Counted from the stretch's first letter, positions 14,552 to 23,414 are shown. The stretch is 27,296 nucleotides of DNA from Thiohalospira sp051745535 (GCA_051745535.1 JBNJED010000008.1:1-27296), one strand, 5' to 3'. The notes: a model not told the origin generated them from the letters alone. Translations and numbers: made by a program.

Positions 14552-15560
14552 GGGAGCTCTCTCCGGTGCGCTGGAAGCCACTGTAACCGGCGCCGCGCCC
14601 TCCCGGCCACTCTCCGCCCTGCTCCTGCCGGCGGCCCTGGCCGGGGTACTCACGGCCTGCGGCCCCGCCACCCCCTCCGGCAGCGCCCTGGAGGGCCGCT
14701 ACTGGGATGTCGAGGCCGGCGAATTCATCGACTTCCCCACCCTGGTGGACCGCCTGGCGGACCACGACCACATTCTCGTGGGGGAGCAGCACGACCACCC
14801 CGGCCACCACCGGCTCCAGGGCCGGCTGGTGCAGGCGCTGGCCGATCGGGGTCAGCGGCGGGCCCTGGTGGCCGAGATGTTCGATGCCGAGGACGAGGCG
14901 GCCCTGGAGGGGCTACGCAACCAGCCACCCCGGGAGGTCGGGGCCGTGGCGCGGGCGGTCACCTGGGACGGAAGCGGGTGGCCGGACTTCTCCCTCTACG
15001 AGCCCCTCTTCGCCGCGACCCTGGAGGCCGGCTGGCCGCTCCATGCCGGCAACCCGGACCGGCCGACCACCATGGACGTCCACCGCGACGGCTTCGCGGC
15101 CCTGGGGGCCGACATCCGCGCCCGACTGGCCCTGGAGGAGGAGCCGCCGGGGGACGTTATGGAGGCGCTCCGCGGGGAGGTGCGGGAGGCCCACTGCGAC
15201 CACGGCACCGCTGACCTCTTCCGGCGCCAGGCGCGGGTCCAGTTCCTGCGCGACGCCTGGATGGCCCGGCGGCTGCAGGCATCTGCCACCGGCGACGGGA
15301 CGCTGCTTGTCGCCGGCACCGGCCACGTCCGCCCGGATCATGCGGTCCCCTTCCACCTGCAGCGCCAGGGCGCCGACGGCTCGGCGGTCACCCTGCAGTT
15401 ACGCCCCACCCCGGAGGCAGGGATGGGCGCGGCGGAGGCGGCGGCGGACGGGCCGCCAGCCAATTTCATCGCCTTCACCCGGCGGCGCGGCCCCACCGAC
15501 CCCTGCGCCGCCTACCGCGAGGCGCTGGAGGAGATGGGCGGCCACGGACCGGTCGAGTAG
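14550..15560 (+). CDS. ChaN-family (DUF399) iron-regulated lipoprotein
   Basis: 336 residues. A signal peptide ends in lipobox LTAC (Cys37), so the protein is probably an outer-membrane or periplasm-facing lipoprotein. The core has GEQHDHPGHH (78-87), the EMFDAEDE segment, the ALR/LYEP region and GTGHVRPDH, the pattern of ChaN, a heme-binding lipoprotein family linked to iron homeostasis. The ATG at 14550 overlaps the divergent ATG at 14551, and no strong Shine-Dalgarno precedes it (AAGGTG is 16 bases away), so a slightly different start or weak translation is possible. It ends 7 bases from the convergent sucrose-phosphate synthase stop. Confidence 0.83.
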   Translation: MGALSGALEATVTGAAPSRPLSALLLPAALAGVLTACGPATPSGSALEGRYWDVEAGEFIDFPTLVDRLADHDHILVGEQHDHPGHHRLQGRLVQALADRGQRRALVAEMFDAEDEAALEGLRNQPPREVGAVARAVTWDGSGWPDFSLYEPLFAATLEAGWPLHAGNPDRPTTMDVHRDGFAALGADIRARLALEEEPPGDVMEALRGEVREAHCDHGTADLFRRQARVQFLRDAWMARRLQASATGDGTLLVAGTGHVRPDHAVPFHLQRQGADGSAVTLQLRPTPEAGMGAAEAAADGPPANFIAFTRRRGPTDPCAAYREALEEMGGHGPVE

Positions 15561-15567
15561 GCCGTTC

Positions 15568-17748
15568 CTACCCCCCGCCCTCGTCCGGCAGGACGCCGTA
15601 GTGGCGCAACCCCTCGAGGATCCCGCGGGCGTGGTGACCGGCCGCCAGGTAGATGCCCTCGCGTCGGTCGGGAAGCCGCTCCAGACCGGGGGCGTGGCTG
15701 CCGACGACGATGGCCAGGGTGTCCCCCAGCAGCATCTCCTCGTCATCCTCGGCGCCGCCGGCCACCAGGACCCGGTCCATGTCCAGGCCCCACTTGAAGG
15801 CGACCCAGCGCACCGCCTGGGCCTTGGAGGCGCGGATGGGCAGGATGTCGACGTAGCTGCCGTAGGCGGCGTTGACCGTGGCCGGGATCCCCTGCTGGCG
15901 CAGGTGCTTGCGGATGGTCTTGATGGCCGGGGCGCGCTCGGCGTCCAGGTAGTAGCTCACCTTGAAGGGGTGCTGCTCCCGCCGGGGCTGGAGCTTGAGT
16001 CCGGGCAGCTTGCCCAGGGCCTCACGCACCGCCTTCGGGTCCCAGCGGTAGTCGATATGACTGCGCCAGCTCCGGTCGGGGACGCAGCGCCCACTCCGGT
16101 GGGTATAGTGGATCTCGGCGCCGGCGGCGGTGATCAGGATATCCGGCGTGGGGATCCCGTGCTCGGCCAGGACCTCCCGCGTGGACTTCAGCGTCCGGCC
16201 GGTGACCACGCCCAGGCCGGTGTTCTCCCCCTGCTGGCGCAGGGTCGCCACCAGCTCGTCGGCGGCCTCGTCGTCCCCTAGCAGGGTGTTGTCCAGCTCG
16301 GTGACGGCCAGGCGCTGGATGGTGGGCAGGCGACTGCGGTTGGCCGGCGCCAGGCTCGCCTGGGGGCCGGCAAAGCGCTGGAGCACGCGGTCCACGGCGC
16401 GGATGTACTTCTCGGTGTGGCCCGGCCAGGAGTAGTGGTCGTGTGCGCCCCGGGCCCCGTTCTGCGACCAGCGCCGCCAGCGCCGGCGATTGCCCAGGGC
16501 CTGGCGCAGCCCGTCGGCGATGGAGTCGATGTCGTAGGGGTCGATGAGGGCGCCGTTGCGGCAGTTGGCGATGATGTCCCGGGGCCCGCCATCCCGGGTG
16601 GCGACGATGGGCAGGCCGCTGGCCGCCGCCTCGATGAGGGTCAGGCCGAAGGGCTCGGTGAGCGCCGGATTGACGAAGACGCCGCGGCTGCGCGCCGCCG
16701 TTCGATAGATGTGCGGGACGTCCGAGGCGCGGTGCTGCTTGGGGTAGGCCACCTTGCCGTAGAGGTCGTAGCGGTCGATGGCCAGCAGCAGCTGCGTGAG
16801 GACCTGACGCGAGCCCTTGTCCAGCTCCTCGATATCGTCCCGGGTGCCGGCGATGAGGACCAGGTTGGCCATCTCCTGCAGGTCCTTGTTCTCCCCGTAG
16901 GCCTTGACCAGAGAGATCATGTTCTTGCGCTCGTCGGCCCGGGACATGGCCAGGATCATCGGCTTGGCCGGCTCCCGCAGGAAGCGGTTGATGGTCCGGC
17001 GGATGGTGGGCTCGGGGTCGTCGGGCACCGGCGGCCGGAAGCGCGAGAGGTCGACCCCCGGCGGGATGACCTCCATGCGCCGGGGCTCGTAGTGGTCGTA
17101 GGCGGCGTACTGCTCCTCCACCTCCTGCTGGGTGGAGGCGATGACCAGGGAGGCGCGGTCCAGGGTCGCCTCCTCCGCCTCGATACGCCGGCCCATGTTG
17201 TAGACCTCCTCCAGCCGGGACTCCTTGACCCCGCGCTGGAGCAGCCGGGCGCGCTTGTCCCGGCCCAGGGAGTGGCCGGTGTGGACCAGCGGCACGCCCA
17301 GCAGGTCGGCGAGCCGGCCGCCGACGAAGCCGGCGTCGGCGTAGTGGCTGTGGACGACGTCCGGCAGCCGCCCTACCTGGCGGATGTGCTGGAGCGCCCG
17401 GTCGGCGAACTGACCCAGGTAGGGCCAGAGGGCCTCCTTGCGCAGGTAGCGCCGCGGACCGCAGGGCAACCGGACGATCCGGGCGCCGTCGGAGAGCGGC
17501 TCCTCCGGCTCGGCGTAATCGTCATCCACCTTGGCATCGATGACCTGGCGGGTGAGCAGGTCCACCCGGTCCACCCGCGGGTGCTCGGCCAGCGCCCGGG
17601 CCAGCTCCACCACGTAGAGGGTCTGGCCGCCGGTATCGGCATCCCGGCCGAGTTCCAGGTTCTGGCCCCGGATGAGGCCGTGGATGCTGATGAGCTGGAT
17701 GTAGAGGCCCTGCCCGGCCTCGGGCGTTCCCTGGTCGTCTGTGCTCAT
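15568..17748 (-). CDS. Sucrose-phosphate synthase with C-terminal SPP-like HAD domain
   Basis: 726 residues. A GT-B glycosyltransferase of the GT4 sucrose-synthase type (~1-460) has the N-terminal GGQTLYVVELARAL, the EVIPPGVDLSRF strand and the sugar-nucleotide E-x7-E signature in LTEPFGLTLIEAAASG. It should join UDP-glucose (or ADP-glucose) and fructose-6-phosphate to sucrose-6-phosphate. The C-terminal ~265 residues are a HAD-IIB domain related to sucrose-phosphate phosphatase, but the nucleophile position is Glu484 (ELDNT) and the later metal site reads AGGAEDD (Gly665 where Asp is usual). No second phosphatase gene is in the window. The start at 17748 overlaps the fructokinase stop (ATGA), so the two are coupled. 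Confidence 0.9.
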   Translation of the reverse strand: MSTDDQGTPEAGQGLYIQLISIHGLIRGQNLELGRDADTGGQTLYVVELARALAEHPRVDRVDLLTRQVIDAKVDDDYAEPEEPLSDGARIVRLPCGPRRYLRKEALWPYLGQFADRALQHIRQVGRLPDVVHSHYADAGFVGGRLADLLGVPLVHTGHSLGRDKRARLLQRGVKESRLEEVYNMGRRIEAEEATLDRASLVIASTQQEVEEQYAAYDHYEPRRMEVIPPGVDLSRFRPPVPDDPEPTIRRTINRFLREPAKPMILAMSRADERKNMISLVKAYGENKDLQEMANLVLIAGTRDDIEELDKGSRQVLTQLLLAIDRYDLYGKVAYPKQHRASDVPHIYRTAARSRGVFVNPALTEPFGLTLIEAAASGLPIVATRDGGPRDIIANCRNGALIDPYDIDSIADGLRQALGNRRRWRRWSQNGARGAHDHYSWPGHTEKYIRAVDRVLQRFAGPQASLAPANRSRLPTIQRLAVTELDNTLLGDDEAADELVATLRQQGENTGLGVVTGRTLKSTREVLAEHGIPTPDILITAAGAEIHYTHRSGRCVPDRSWRSHIDYRWDPKAVREALGKLPGLKLQPRREQHPFKVSYYLDAERAPAIKTIRKHLRQQGIPATVNAAYGSYVDILPIRASKAQAVRWVAFKWGLDMDRVLVAGGAEDDEEMLLGDTLAIVVGSHAPGLERLPDRREGIYLAAGHHARGILEGLRHYGVLPDEGGG

Positions 17749-18623
17749 GCCAGCCACTGCTCACGGTAGGGTTGATAGAAGCCCGGGTCGTCGCTGACCG
17801 CCCCGCGCAGCCCGCAGACGGCGGAGGCGAGTTCCACCCCGCGCCGCAGGCGGGTCGGGGCATCCCAGCCGGCGACCTCGCCCAGGAGGAAGACCGCCGC
17901 CAGGGCATCCCCGGCGCCCACGGCATCCTCGAAGTGCGCCACCGGCGCGGGGGCGGCGCGCTCCACCCCCTCCGCCGTATGGAGTTCCGCCCCCTCCCCG
18001 CCCCGGGTCACCAGGACGCCGCGGGCGCCGTGGCGCCGGCGCAGGGTGTCGGCGGCGGCCGCCTCGTCACCGCCGACCAGCTCGGCCAGTTCGTCGCCGT
18101 TGAGCTTGATCCAGCGGGCCCCGTCCAGCAGCGCCGAGAGGCGCCCGGGCTCCCACCAGGGCGGCCGGAGGTTCACGTCCACGAAGACCCCCTCGGTCCG
18201 CTCCCGGAGGGCCTCCAGGGCGGCGCGGGAACGCGGGTCCCGGGCGGCCAGGCTGCCGTGGTAGAGCAGCCGGGGCGTATCGGCTGCCGCCCGGGCGGTC
18301 GCCGCGTCGATGGCATCCCAGGCCACGTCGGTGACGATCTCGTAGGTGGGTTCGCCGTCGTGGAGTTCAACCCGGACGCGGCCGGTGGGGTGGTCGGGAT
18401 CGAGCTGGAGGCCGGCGGTATCCAGCTCCCAGCGATGCATGGCCTCGCGGATGCGGCGACCGTAGTCGTCGTCGCCGACGCGGCTGATGAGCTGTGCCGG
18501 CCATCCCAGACCGCGCAGGTGCCAGGCGACGTTGAAGGGGGCGCCGCCGAGTACCGCGTGTTCACCGAACTCGTCGAACAGGACCTCGCCGAAGATCACC
18601 GGGGCCGTGCGGACGTCTTCCAT
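17745..18623 (-). CDS. PfkB-family fructokinase
   Basis: 292 residues. A PfkB/ribokinase fold is shown by GEVLFDEFG and GGAPFNVAWHL (substrate side), then WIKLNGDEL, and finally DAVGAGDALAA with the catalytic base Asp in GAGD. Fructokinases of this type phosphorylate fructose to fructose-6-phosphate, the acceptor used by the adjacent sucrose-phosphate synthase. GGGAG lies 6 bases before the chosen ATG (18623); an upstream ATG at 18656 is less well placed. It is the first gene of a two-gene operon, reading away from the invertase. Together with that invertase it would recycle fructose released from sucrose. Confidence 0.87.
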   Translation of the reverse strand: MEDVRTAPVIFGEVLFDEFGEHAVLGGAPFNVAWHLRGLGWPAQLISRVGDDDYGRRIREAMHRWELDTAGLQLDPDHPTGRVRVELHDGEPTYEIVTDVAWDAIDAATARAAADTPRLLYHGSLAARDPRSRAALEALRERTEGVFVDVNLRPPWWEPGRLSALLDGARWIKLNGDELAELVGGDEAAAADTLRRRHGARGVLVTRGGEGAELHTAEGVERAAPAPVAHFEDAVGAGDALAAVFLLGEVAGWDAPTRLRRGVELASAVCGLRGAVSDDPGFYQPYREQWLA

Positions 18624-18693
18624 CGCCGTCTCCCACTGCCGTTGCGAACATTCCATTCCAGCATACGCAATCGGCGCCCATCGTGCCCGTGTT

Positions 18694-18719
18694 GTCTCGC
18701 TGCCCGCTCTGCGCGAGAC
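18694..18719. promoter_or_regulatory. Inverted repeat GTCTCGC/GCGAGAC in the sucrose divergent promoter
   Basis: GTCTCGC (18694-18700) and GCGAGAC (18713-18719) are perfect complements separated by 12 bases (19 bp centre to centre). The repeat lies in the 131-base gap between the fructokinase operon (leftward) and the invertase gene (rightward), and overlaps a weak TTGTCT -35 (18692-18697) reading rightward. The position suits an operator shared by both directions. Confidence 0.45.
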
Positions 18720-18754
18720 TGATTCGGTTACCACCACCCCATCGGGAGCCACCC

Positions 18755-20116
18755 ATGTCCGAGGAGCGCCTCGCCTCCGCCTATCGTCTGCTCGAGGATT
18801 CCATCCTCTACTATCGGGGGCAGCCGGTAGGTACGCGCGCGGCCATGGATCCCAAGGCGCCGGCGGCGGAGAACTACGAGGAGTGCTTCGTCCGGGACTT
18901 CGTCCCGTCGGCGCTGGTCTTCCTCCACGACGGCCGCACCGACATCGTGCGGAACTTCCTGGAGGTCGTGGAGAGCCTGCGCACCCGGGAGCGCAGCCGG
19001 GCGGGCCACGAGATCCAGCCCGGCGTGATGCCGGCGAGCTTCCGCATCGATACCGACGAGGCCGGCGAGGAGCACCTGCTGGCCGACTTCGGTGAGCGCG
19101 CCATCGGCCGCGTGGCGCCGGTGGATTCCATGATGTGGTGGACGGTGCTGCTCTACATCTACACCCGCCACACCGGCGATTACGAGTTGGCCCGACGGCC
19201 GGACTTCCAGAGCTCCATGCGCCAGATCCTCCACCTCTGCCTCAAGGACACCTTCGAGGTGAGCCCGGGGCTGCTGGTGCCGGATGGCTGTTCCATGATC
19301 GACCGGCGGCTGGGGATCTACGGCCACCCGCTGGAGATCCAGGCGCTCTTCTACGGCGTCCTGCGCAGCGTCCATGAGCTCATCGAGCCCCGCGGCCCCG
19401 AGGACGAGGCGCTACTGGAGTCGGCCACCACCCGGGAGCAGGCCCTGCGCAACTATGTCCGGCTGTTCTACTGGCTGGATCTGCGACGGCTCAACGAGAT
19501 CCACCGCTACTCCACCGAGGAGTTCGGCAGCGACAGCGTCAACATGCTCAACATCTACCCCGAGTCCATCCCGGACTGGGTAGTGGACTGGCTGCCGGAG
19601 GAGGCGGGCTACCTGGTGGGCAATACCGGCCCGTCGCGCATGGACTTCCGCTTCTTCGCCCTGGGGAACCTGCTCTCCATCCTCTTCGGCCTGGCCACCG
19701 ACGAGCAGGCGGAGCGGACGGTGCGGCTGTTCGAGGCGCGCTGGGGGGACCTGGTGGGGGCGGTGCCGCTGAAGATCTGCTTCCCCGCCATGGAGGGGCT
19801 GGAGTGGCAGGTACAGACCGGGTCGGACCCCAAGAACGTCGCCTGGTCCTACCAGAACGGCGGCAACTGGCCGGCCCTGCTGTGGGGCTTCGTGGCCGCC
19901 ACCCTGCGCAGCGGCCGCGGCGATCTCGCCGAGCGCGCCTACCAGCAGGCGGCGGACAAGCTGGAATCGGACCACTGGGCGGAGTATTACGACGGCCGGG
20001 CCGGCCGCCTCATCGGCCGCCGGGCCAACTTCAACCAGGTCTGGACTGCCACCTCGCTCATCGTCTCCCACCAGTTCCTCGAGGGGAGCGAACTCCTCTA
20101 CCTCTTCCCGCGCTAG
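18755..20116 (+). CDS. GH100 neutral/alkaline invertase
   Basis: 453 residues, typical length for bacterial members. The GH100 pattern is clear: YEECFVRDFVPSALVFL, GRVAPVDSMMWWTVLLYIYTRHTGD with the proposed acid/base Asp124, the LLVPDGCSMIDRRLGIYGHPLEIQALF block, and MEGLEWQVQTGSDPKNVAWSYQNGGNWP with the second catalytic acidic residue. These cytoplasmic enzymes cleave sucrose to glucose and fructose and are best known from cyanobacteria and plants. The start is ATG 18755 with GGGAG 8 bases upstream; earlier in-frame codons are not conserved. It is divergent from the fructokinase/sucrose-phosphate synthase operon. Its stop directly abuts the convergent phosphodiesterase stop with no spacer. 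Confidence 0.92.
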   Translation: MSEERLASAYRLLEDSILYYRGQPVGTRAAMDPKAPAAENYEECFVRDFVPSALVFLHDGRTDIVRNFLEVVESLRTRERSRAGHEIQPGVMPASFRIDTDEAGEEHLLADFGERAIGRVAPVDSMMWWTVLLYIYTRHTGDYELARRPDFQSSMRQILHLCLKDTFEVSPGLLVPDGCSMIDRRLGIYGHPLEIQALFYGVLRSVHELIEPRGPEDEALLESATTREQALRNYVRLFYWLDLRRLNEIHRYSTEEFGSDSVNMLNIYPESIPDWVVDWLPEEAGYLVGNTGPSRMDFRFFALGNLLSILFGLATDEQAERTVRLFEARWGDLVGAVPLKICFPAMEGLEWQVQTGSDPKNVAWSYQNGGNWPALLWGFVAATLRSGRGDLAERAYQQAADKLESDHWAEYYDGRAGRLIGRRANFNQVWTATSLIVSHQFLEGSELLYLFPR

Positions 20117-23100
20117 CTAGTACCCCAGGCCCACCCACCGGGCGAATTCCTCGGGCGGCAGGGGGCGGGCGTAGAGAAAACCCTGGTAGGCGTCACAGCC
20201 GTGTTCGGCGACGAAGGCCCTCTCCGCCGGGGTTTCCACGCCCTCGGCGATGGCGTAGAGCCCCATGTGCCGGGCCATGTCGAGGATGGTCCCCACCAGG
20301 GCAGCACTGCGCGGCTGCCGGTCCACGTCCCGGATGAAGGCGCGATCCACCTTGAGCGTATCCAGGGGGAGTTCCCGGAGCTGGCTCAGGGAGGAGTAGC
20401 CGGTGCCGAAGTCGTCCATGGAGAAGGTCACGCCCAGCTCCCGCAGGGCATTCATCTTGGCGATGGTGTCTCCGAGGTCCCGGACCACTGCCCCCTCGGT
20501 GATCTCCAGGGTCAGGGCCTCCGGCGGCACACCATGGCGCATAAGGGCTGCCTCGATGCGCTGCACGAAGTCGGGCAGCCGGAACTGATGGGGGCTGACA
20601 TTCACGGCCATCCCGTGTTCCGGGCAGGCGCAGCCACGGTCCAGCCAGCCACGCACCGTTCCCAGCGCTATATCCAGGACCCGCTCGCCCAGGGGGATGA
20701 CCAGCCCACTCTCCTCCGCCACCGGAATGAATTCCCCGGGGGAGATGGGATCCTCCCCGGCGGGCTGCCAGCGGATCAGGGCCTCCGCCCCGATCATCTC
20801 TTCACCGGCCAGACTCACCTGGGGCTGGTAGTGGAGGTGGAGTTCATCCTGGTCCAGCGCCCAGCGCAGGCGGCTCTCCAGGCGGTGGCGGCGATACACC
20901 CGATCGAGCATCCAGGACTCGAACAGGCGTGCGCCGCCCCCCTCCCCCTTGGCCTCGTACATGGCCACATCGGCCCGGGTAAGCAGCGCCTCTGCCCCCT
21001 CTTCCGCCTCCAGCTCATCGGGGTAGCAGGCGACGCCGATACTGGCCTCCACGAAGACCCCGTGACCGTGGACCCGATGGGCGCGTGCGATGCCCTGGTG
21101 CAGCTGCTCGGCCAGCCGCTGGCCCTCGCGCCGGACCTCCTCGGGATCGGCCCCGCTCAGCTCCGGCAGGACGATGAACTCGTCCGCGGCCAGGCGGGCC
21201 ACCGTGGCCCCGGGACCGGCCATGCGCTGGAGCCGGCGCCCGATGGTCCGCAACAGGCGGTCGCCCACGGCGTGGCCCAGGGCGTCGTTGATATCCTTGA
21301 AGCGATCCAGATCCACGAACAGCAGCGGTGCCGTCGTCCCGTGGATGCGATGCTCGGTGAGGCGCAGGTCCAGGCGCTGCCGCAGGAGCTGGCGGTTGGG
21401 CAGCCTGGTCACCGGGTCGAAGTGGGCCTGGTGCTGGATCTCGGCATAGGCCGCCTTGAGGTCGCGGATGTCCCGCGCAACCGTTGAATAATGGCGGATC
21501 TCGCCGGCGCCGTCTCGATGGGCGAGGATGACCTGGGAGACCGGGATGGAATGGCCCTCGCCGTCCAGGAAGGCGGTCTCCCCCTGCCAGATCCCGCGTT
21601 GCCGCGCCGTGGGCATCCCCAGATCGCGGACGATCTCCCAGGCCCAGCGCGGATGTGCGTCGCGCACACTGCGCCCCTCCTCGCCGGAGAGCTGGCTCCA
21701 CTCCCGCGCGGTCGCGTTCCGGTAGACCTCCCGGCCCTCGGCGTCGGCGATCCCGATATAGTCCGGCGTGTACTCCACCACCTCGGCCAGCAGGTCCCGC
21801 TCGGCGCGAGCGGCATCATAGGCGCGTTCGCGTTCCATTCGGGTCAGCGCATACCCGACGTCCGCGACCAGCTCCTCGATGAGCTGGACCACCACATCGT
21901 CGAAGAAGTCCCGCTCGAGGGCATAGACGCTCAGGCTCAGGGTGCCGAAATCCGACCCGGTCACCGGGATCCGGAACGCCGCCGAGGCATGCACCCCGGC
22001 GCGGGCGGCGAGATCGCGCCAGGGCCCGACATCCGGGCCTCCCTGGAGGTCGTTGCTGATGACCGGCTCGCCGGACCTCAAGACTCGGCCCGTGGGGGTG
22101 TTGCCCTCCGGGCGATCCGCCTCCGTCCGGATGTGGAGCTGTTCCAGGTACTCGCAAAGGGGGCCGTGAGCCGCTAGCCGTTTCACCGTCCCGTCCGACT
22201 GCGCCTCGCCGATCCAGGCCAGGGCCAGTCCGGCATGCTCCACCACGACCCGACAGAGTTCATCGAGCAGCATGCCCGGATCGTCCCCCTCGGAACCGCG
22301 GATGACTGCCTGGTTGATGGTGGACAGGGCGCGGTAGAGATTGCGCTGCCGCTCCAGCGCCGCCGCCGTTCGGCGGCGTTCCGTGACATCGCGGATCTGC
22401 CAGAGATGGCCGACGACGCCCGACTCCCCCTCCACCGGGAGGTGGTCGATCTCGAACTCCGTCCCGTCGAGCAGGCGCAGCGGAACCTCCTGCTGGGTCT
22501 CCCGGCGCTGGATGACCTGCCGGGCCCACTCCACCATCCCGTCGCCGCCCTCGCTGTATTCCGCCACCCGGTCCACCACGTCGCAGCAGTGCATCCCTTC
22601 GGGCCGGTCTATGCCGAAACGGCGGAGATACTGGCGTGCGGCGGCATTGACGAAGACCACCCGGGGCTCGGCGTCCTCCATGATCACGGCGTCGGACATG
22701 GCGGCGGTGAGCGATTGCAACCGGGAGGTGGTCGCCGTGAGTTCCTTCTCGGCGCGGGCGTGGCGTTCCTCCTGGAGCAGGCCGGCCACCAGATCCGCGG
22801 CGACGGTGATAAAGCGCTGCTCCGCCGCTTGCCACGACCGGGGACCGCCGGCGGCCTCGACACTGAGAACCCCCGTGAGCCGCCCCTCCTGGACCACCGG
22901 CGCATCCATGAGGGCGGTCACGCCGGTCGTACTCGCGTACGACCCGGCGAGCTCGTGCACGACCCCCTCCTCCAGCGAGGAGGCCGCGATGGTGGTGCTC
23001 TCTTCGAGGGCGGCGTAGTAACGAGGGATGTCGTCCCGGGAAAGGTACGCAGGCCCGGTGGCACGTACGTGGGGATCGCTGGTGACCAGATGGCGGCGAT

Positions 23101-23284
23101 GGAGGCCGTCCGCTTTCAGCAGCCAGAGGGAGGCCCGCTGAACCCCCAGGGAATGGCACAGGGTCTCCAGAATGGCCTGGAGCCGTTCATCCACCGGGGC
23201 ACCACTGCGGAACTCGGCGGAGATGCGTACCAGTGCCTCATCCACGGCGCAGTACGGCGAACCGGTTCGGGAATCGGGCTCCAT
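20117..23284 (-). CDS. GAF-PAS-GAF-PAS-GGDEF(degenerate)-EAL c-di-GMP phosphodiesterase
   Basis: 1055 residues. N-terminal GAF (~10-190), PAS (~205-320), a second GAF (~335-490) and a second PAS (~505-630) precede GGDEF and EAL domains. The GGDEF site reads RLAADEF (699-703), lacking both glycines, so cyclase activity is unlikely. The EAL domain looks complete: EALIRW (Glu834), NVSPHQF, LEITE, DDFGTGYSS, LKVD, EGVET and YQGF. A net role as a sensory c-di-GMP phosphodiesterase, possibly activated by GTP at the degenerate GGDEF, is inferred. No membrane segment is seen. The start at 23284 has AGGAG 6 bases upstream, preferred over an in-frame ATG further out. Confidence 0.88.
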   Translation of the reverse strand: MEPDSRTGSPYCAVDEALVRISAEFRSGAPVDERLQAILETLCHSLGVQRASLWLLKADGLHRRHLVTSDPHVRATGPAYLSRDDIPRYYAALEESTTIAASSLEEGVVHELAGSYASTTGVTALMDAPVVQEGRLTGVLSVEAAGGPRSWQAAEQRFITVAADLVAGLLQEERHARAEKELTATTSRLQSLTAAMSDAVIMEDAEPRVVFVNAAARQYLRRFGIDRPEGMHCCDVVDRVAEYSEGGDGMVEWARQVIQRRETQQEVPLRLLDGTEFEIDHLPVEGESGVVGHLWQIRDVTERRRTAAALERQRNLYRALSTINQAVIRGSEGDDPGMLLDELCRVVVEHAGLALAWIGEAQSDGTVKRLAAHGPLCEYLEQLHIRTEADRPEGNTPTGRVLRSGEPVISNDLQGGPDVGPWRDLAARAGVHASAAFRIPVTGSDFGTLSLSVYALERDFFDDVVVQLIEELVADVGYALTRMERERAYDAARAERDLLAEVVEYTPDYIGIADAEGREVYRNATAREWSQLSGEEGRSVRDAHPRWAWEIVRDLGMPTARQRGIWQGETAFLDGEGHSIPVSQVILAHRDGAGEIRHYSTVARDIRDLKAAYAEIQHQAHFDPVTRLPNRQLLRQRLDLRLTEHRIHGTTAPLLFVDLDRFKDINDALGHAVGDRLLRTIGRRLQRMAGPGATVARLAADEFIVLPELSGADPEEVRREGQRLAEQLHQGIARAHRVHGHGVFVEASIGVACYPDELEAEEGAEALLTRADVAMYEAKGEGGGARLFESWMLDRVYRRHRLESRLRWALDQDELHLHYQPQVSLAGEEMIGAEALIRWQPAGEDPISPGEFIPVAEESGLVIPLGERVLDIALGTVRGWLDRGCACPEHGMAVNVSPHQFRLPDFVQRIEAALMRHGVPPEALTLEITEGAVVRDLGDTIAKMNALRELGVTFSMDDFGTGYSSLSQLRELPLDTLKVDRAFIRDVDRQPRSAALVGTILDMARHMGLYAIAEGVETPAERAFVAEHGCDAYQGFLYARPLPPEEFARWVGLGY

Positions 23285-23313
23285 CGGCACTCCTGCTCGC
23301 CCCGCCATGGACG

Positions 23314-23341
23314 GGTACAATCAACGCGCCCCGATTGTGCC
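23314..23341 (-). promoter_or_regulatory. Inverted repeat at the putative phosphodiesterase promoter
   Basis: GGTACAATC (23314-23322) and GATTGTGCC (23333-23341) pair in 8 of 9 positions around a 10-base spacer, 30-58 bases upstream of the chosen start. Read on the minus strand, TTGGCA lies at the outer edge and could be a -35. The location fits an operator; the regulator is unknown. Confidence 0.4.
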
Positions 23342-23414
23342 AAAGCCGGATGAGGGGGGCCATGATCCCGGGGCCACCATCGACCCCGCAGCGGAATTCG
23401 AGCTTTTTGGAAGG

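Noticed and set aside
16417..17769. A 450-codon plus-strand ORF
   Set aside because: Antisense shadow of sucrose-phosphate synthase; composition is Val/Gly/Asp-rich with no domain pattern.
20201..23353. Several long plus-strand ORFs opposite the phosphodiesterase gene
   Set aside because: They lie fully within a gene whose domains and catalytic motifs are clear on the other strand.
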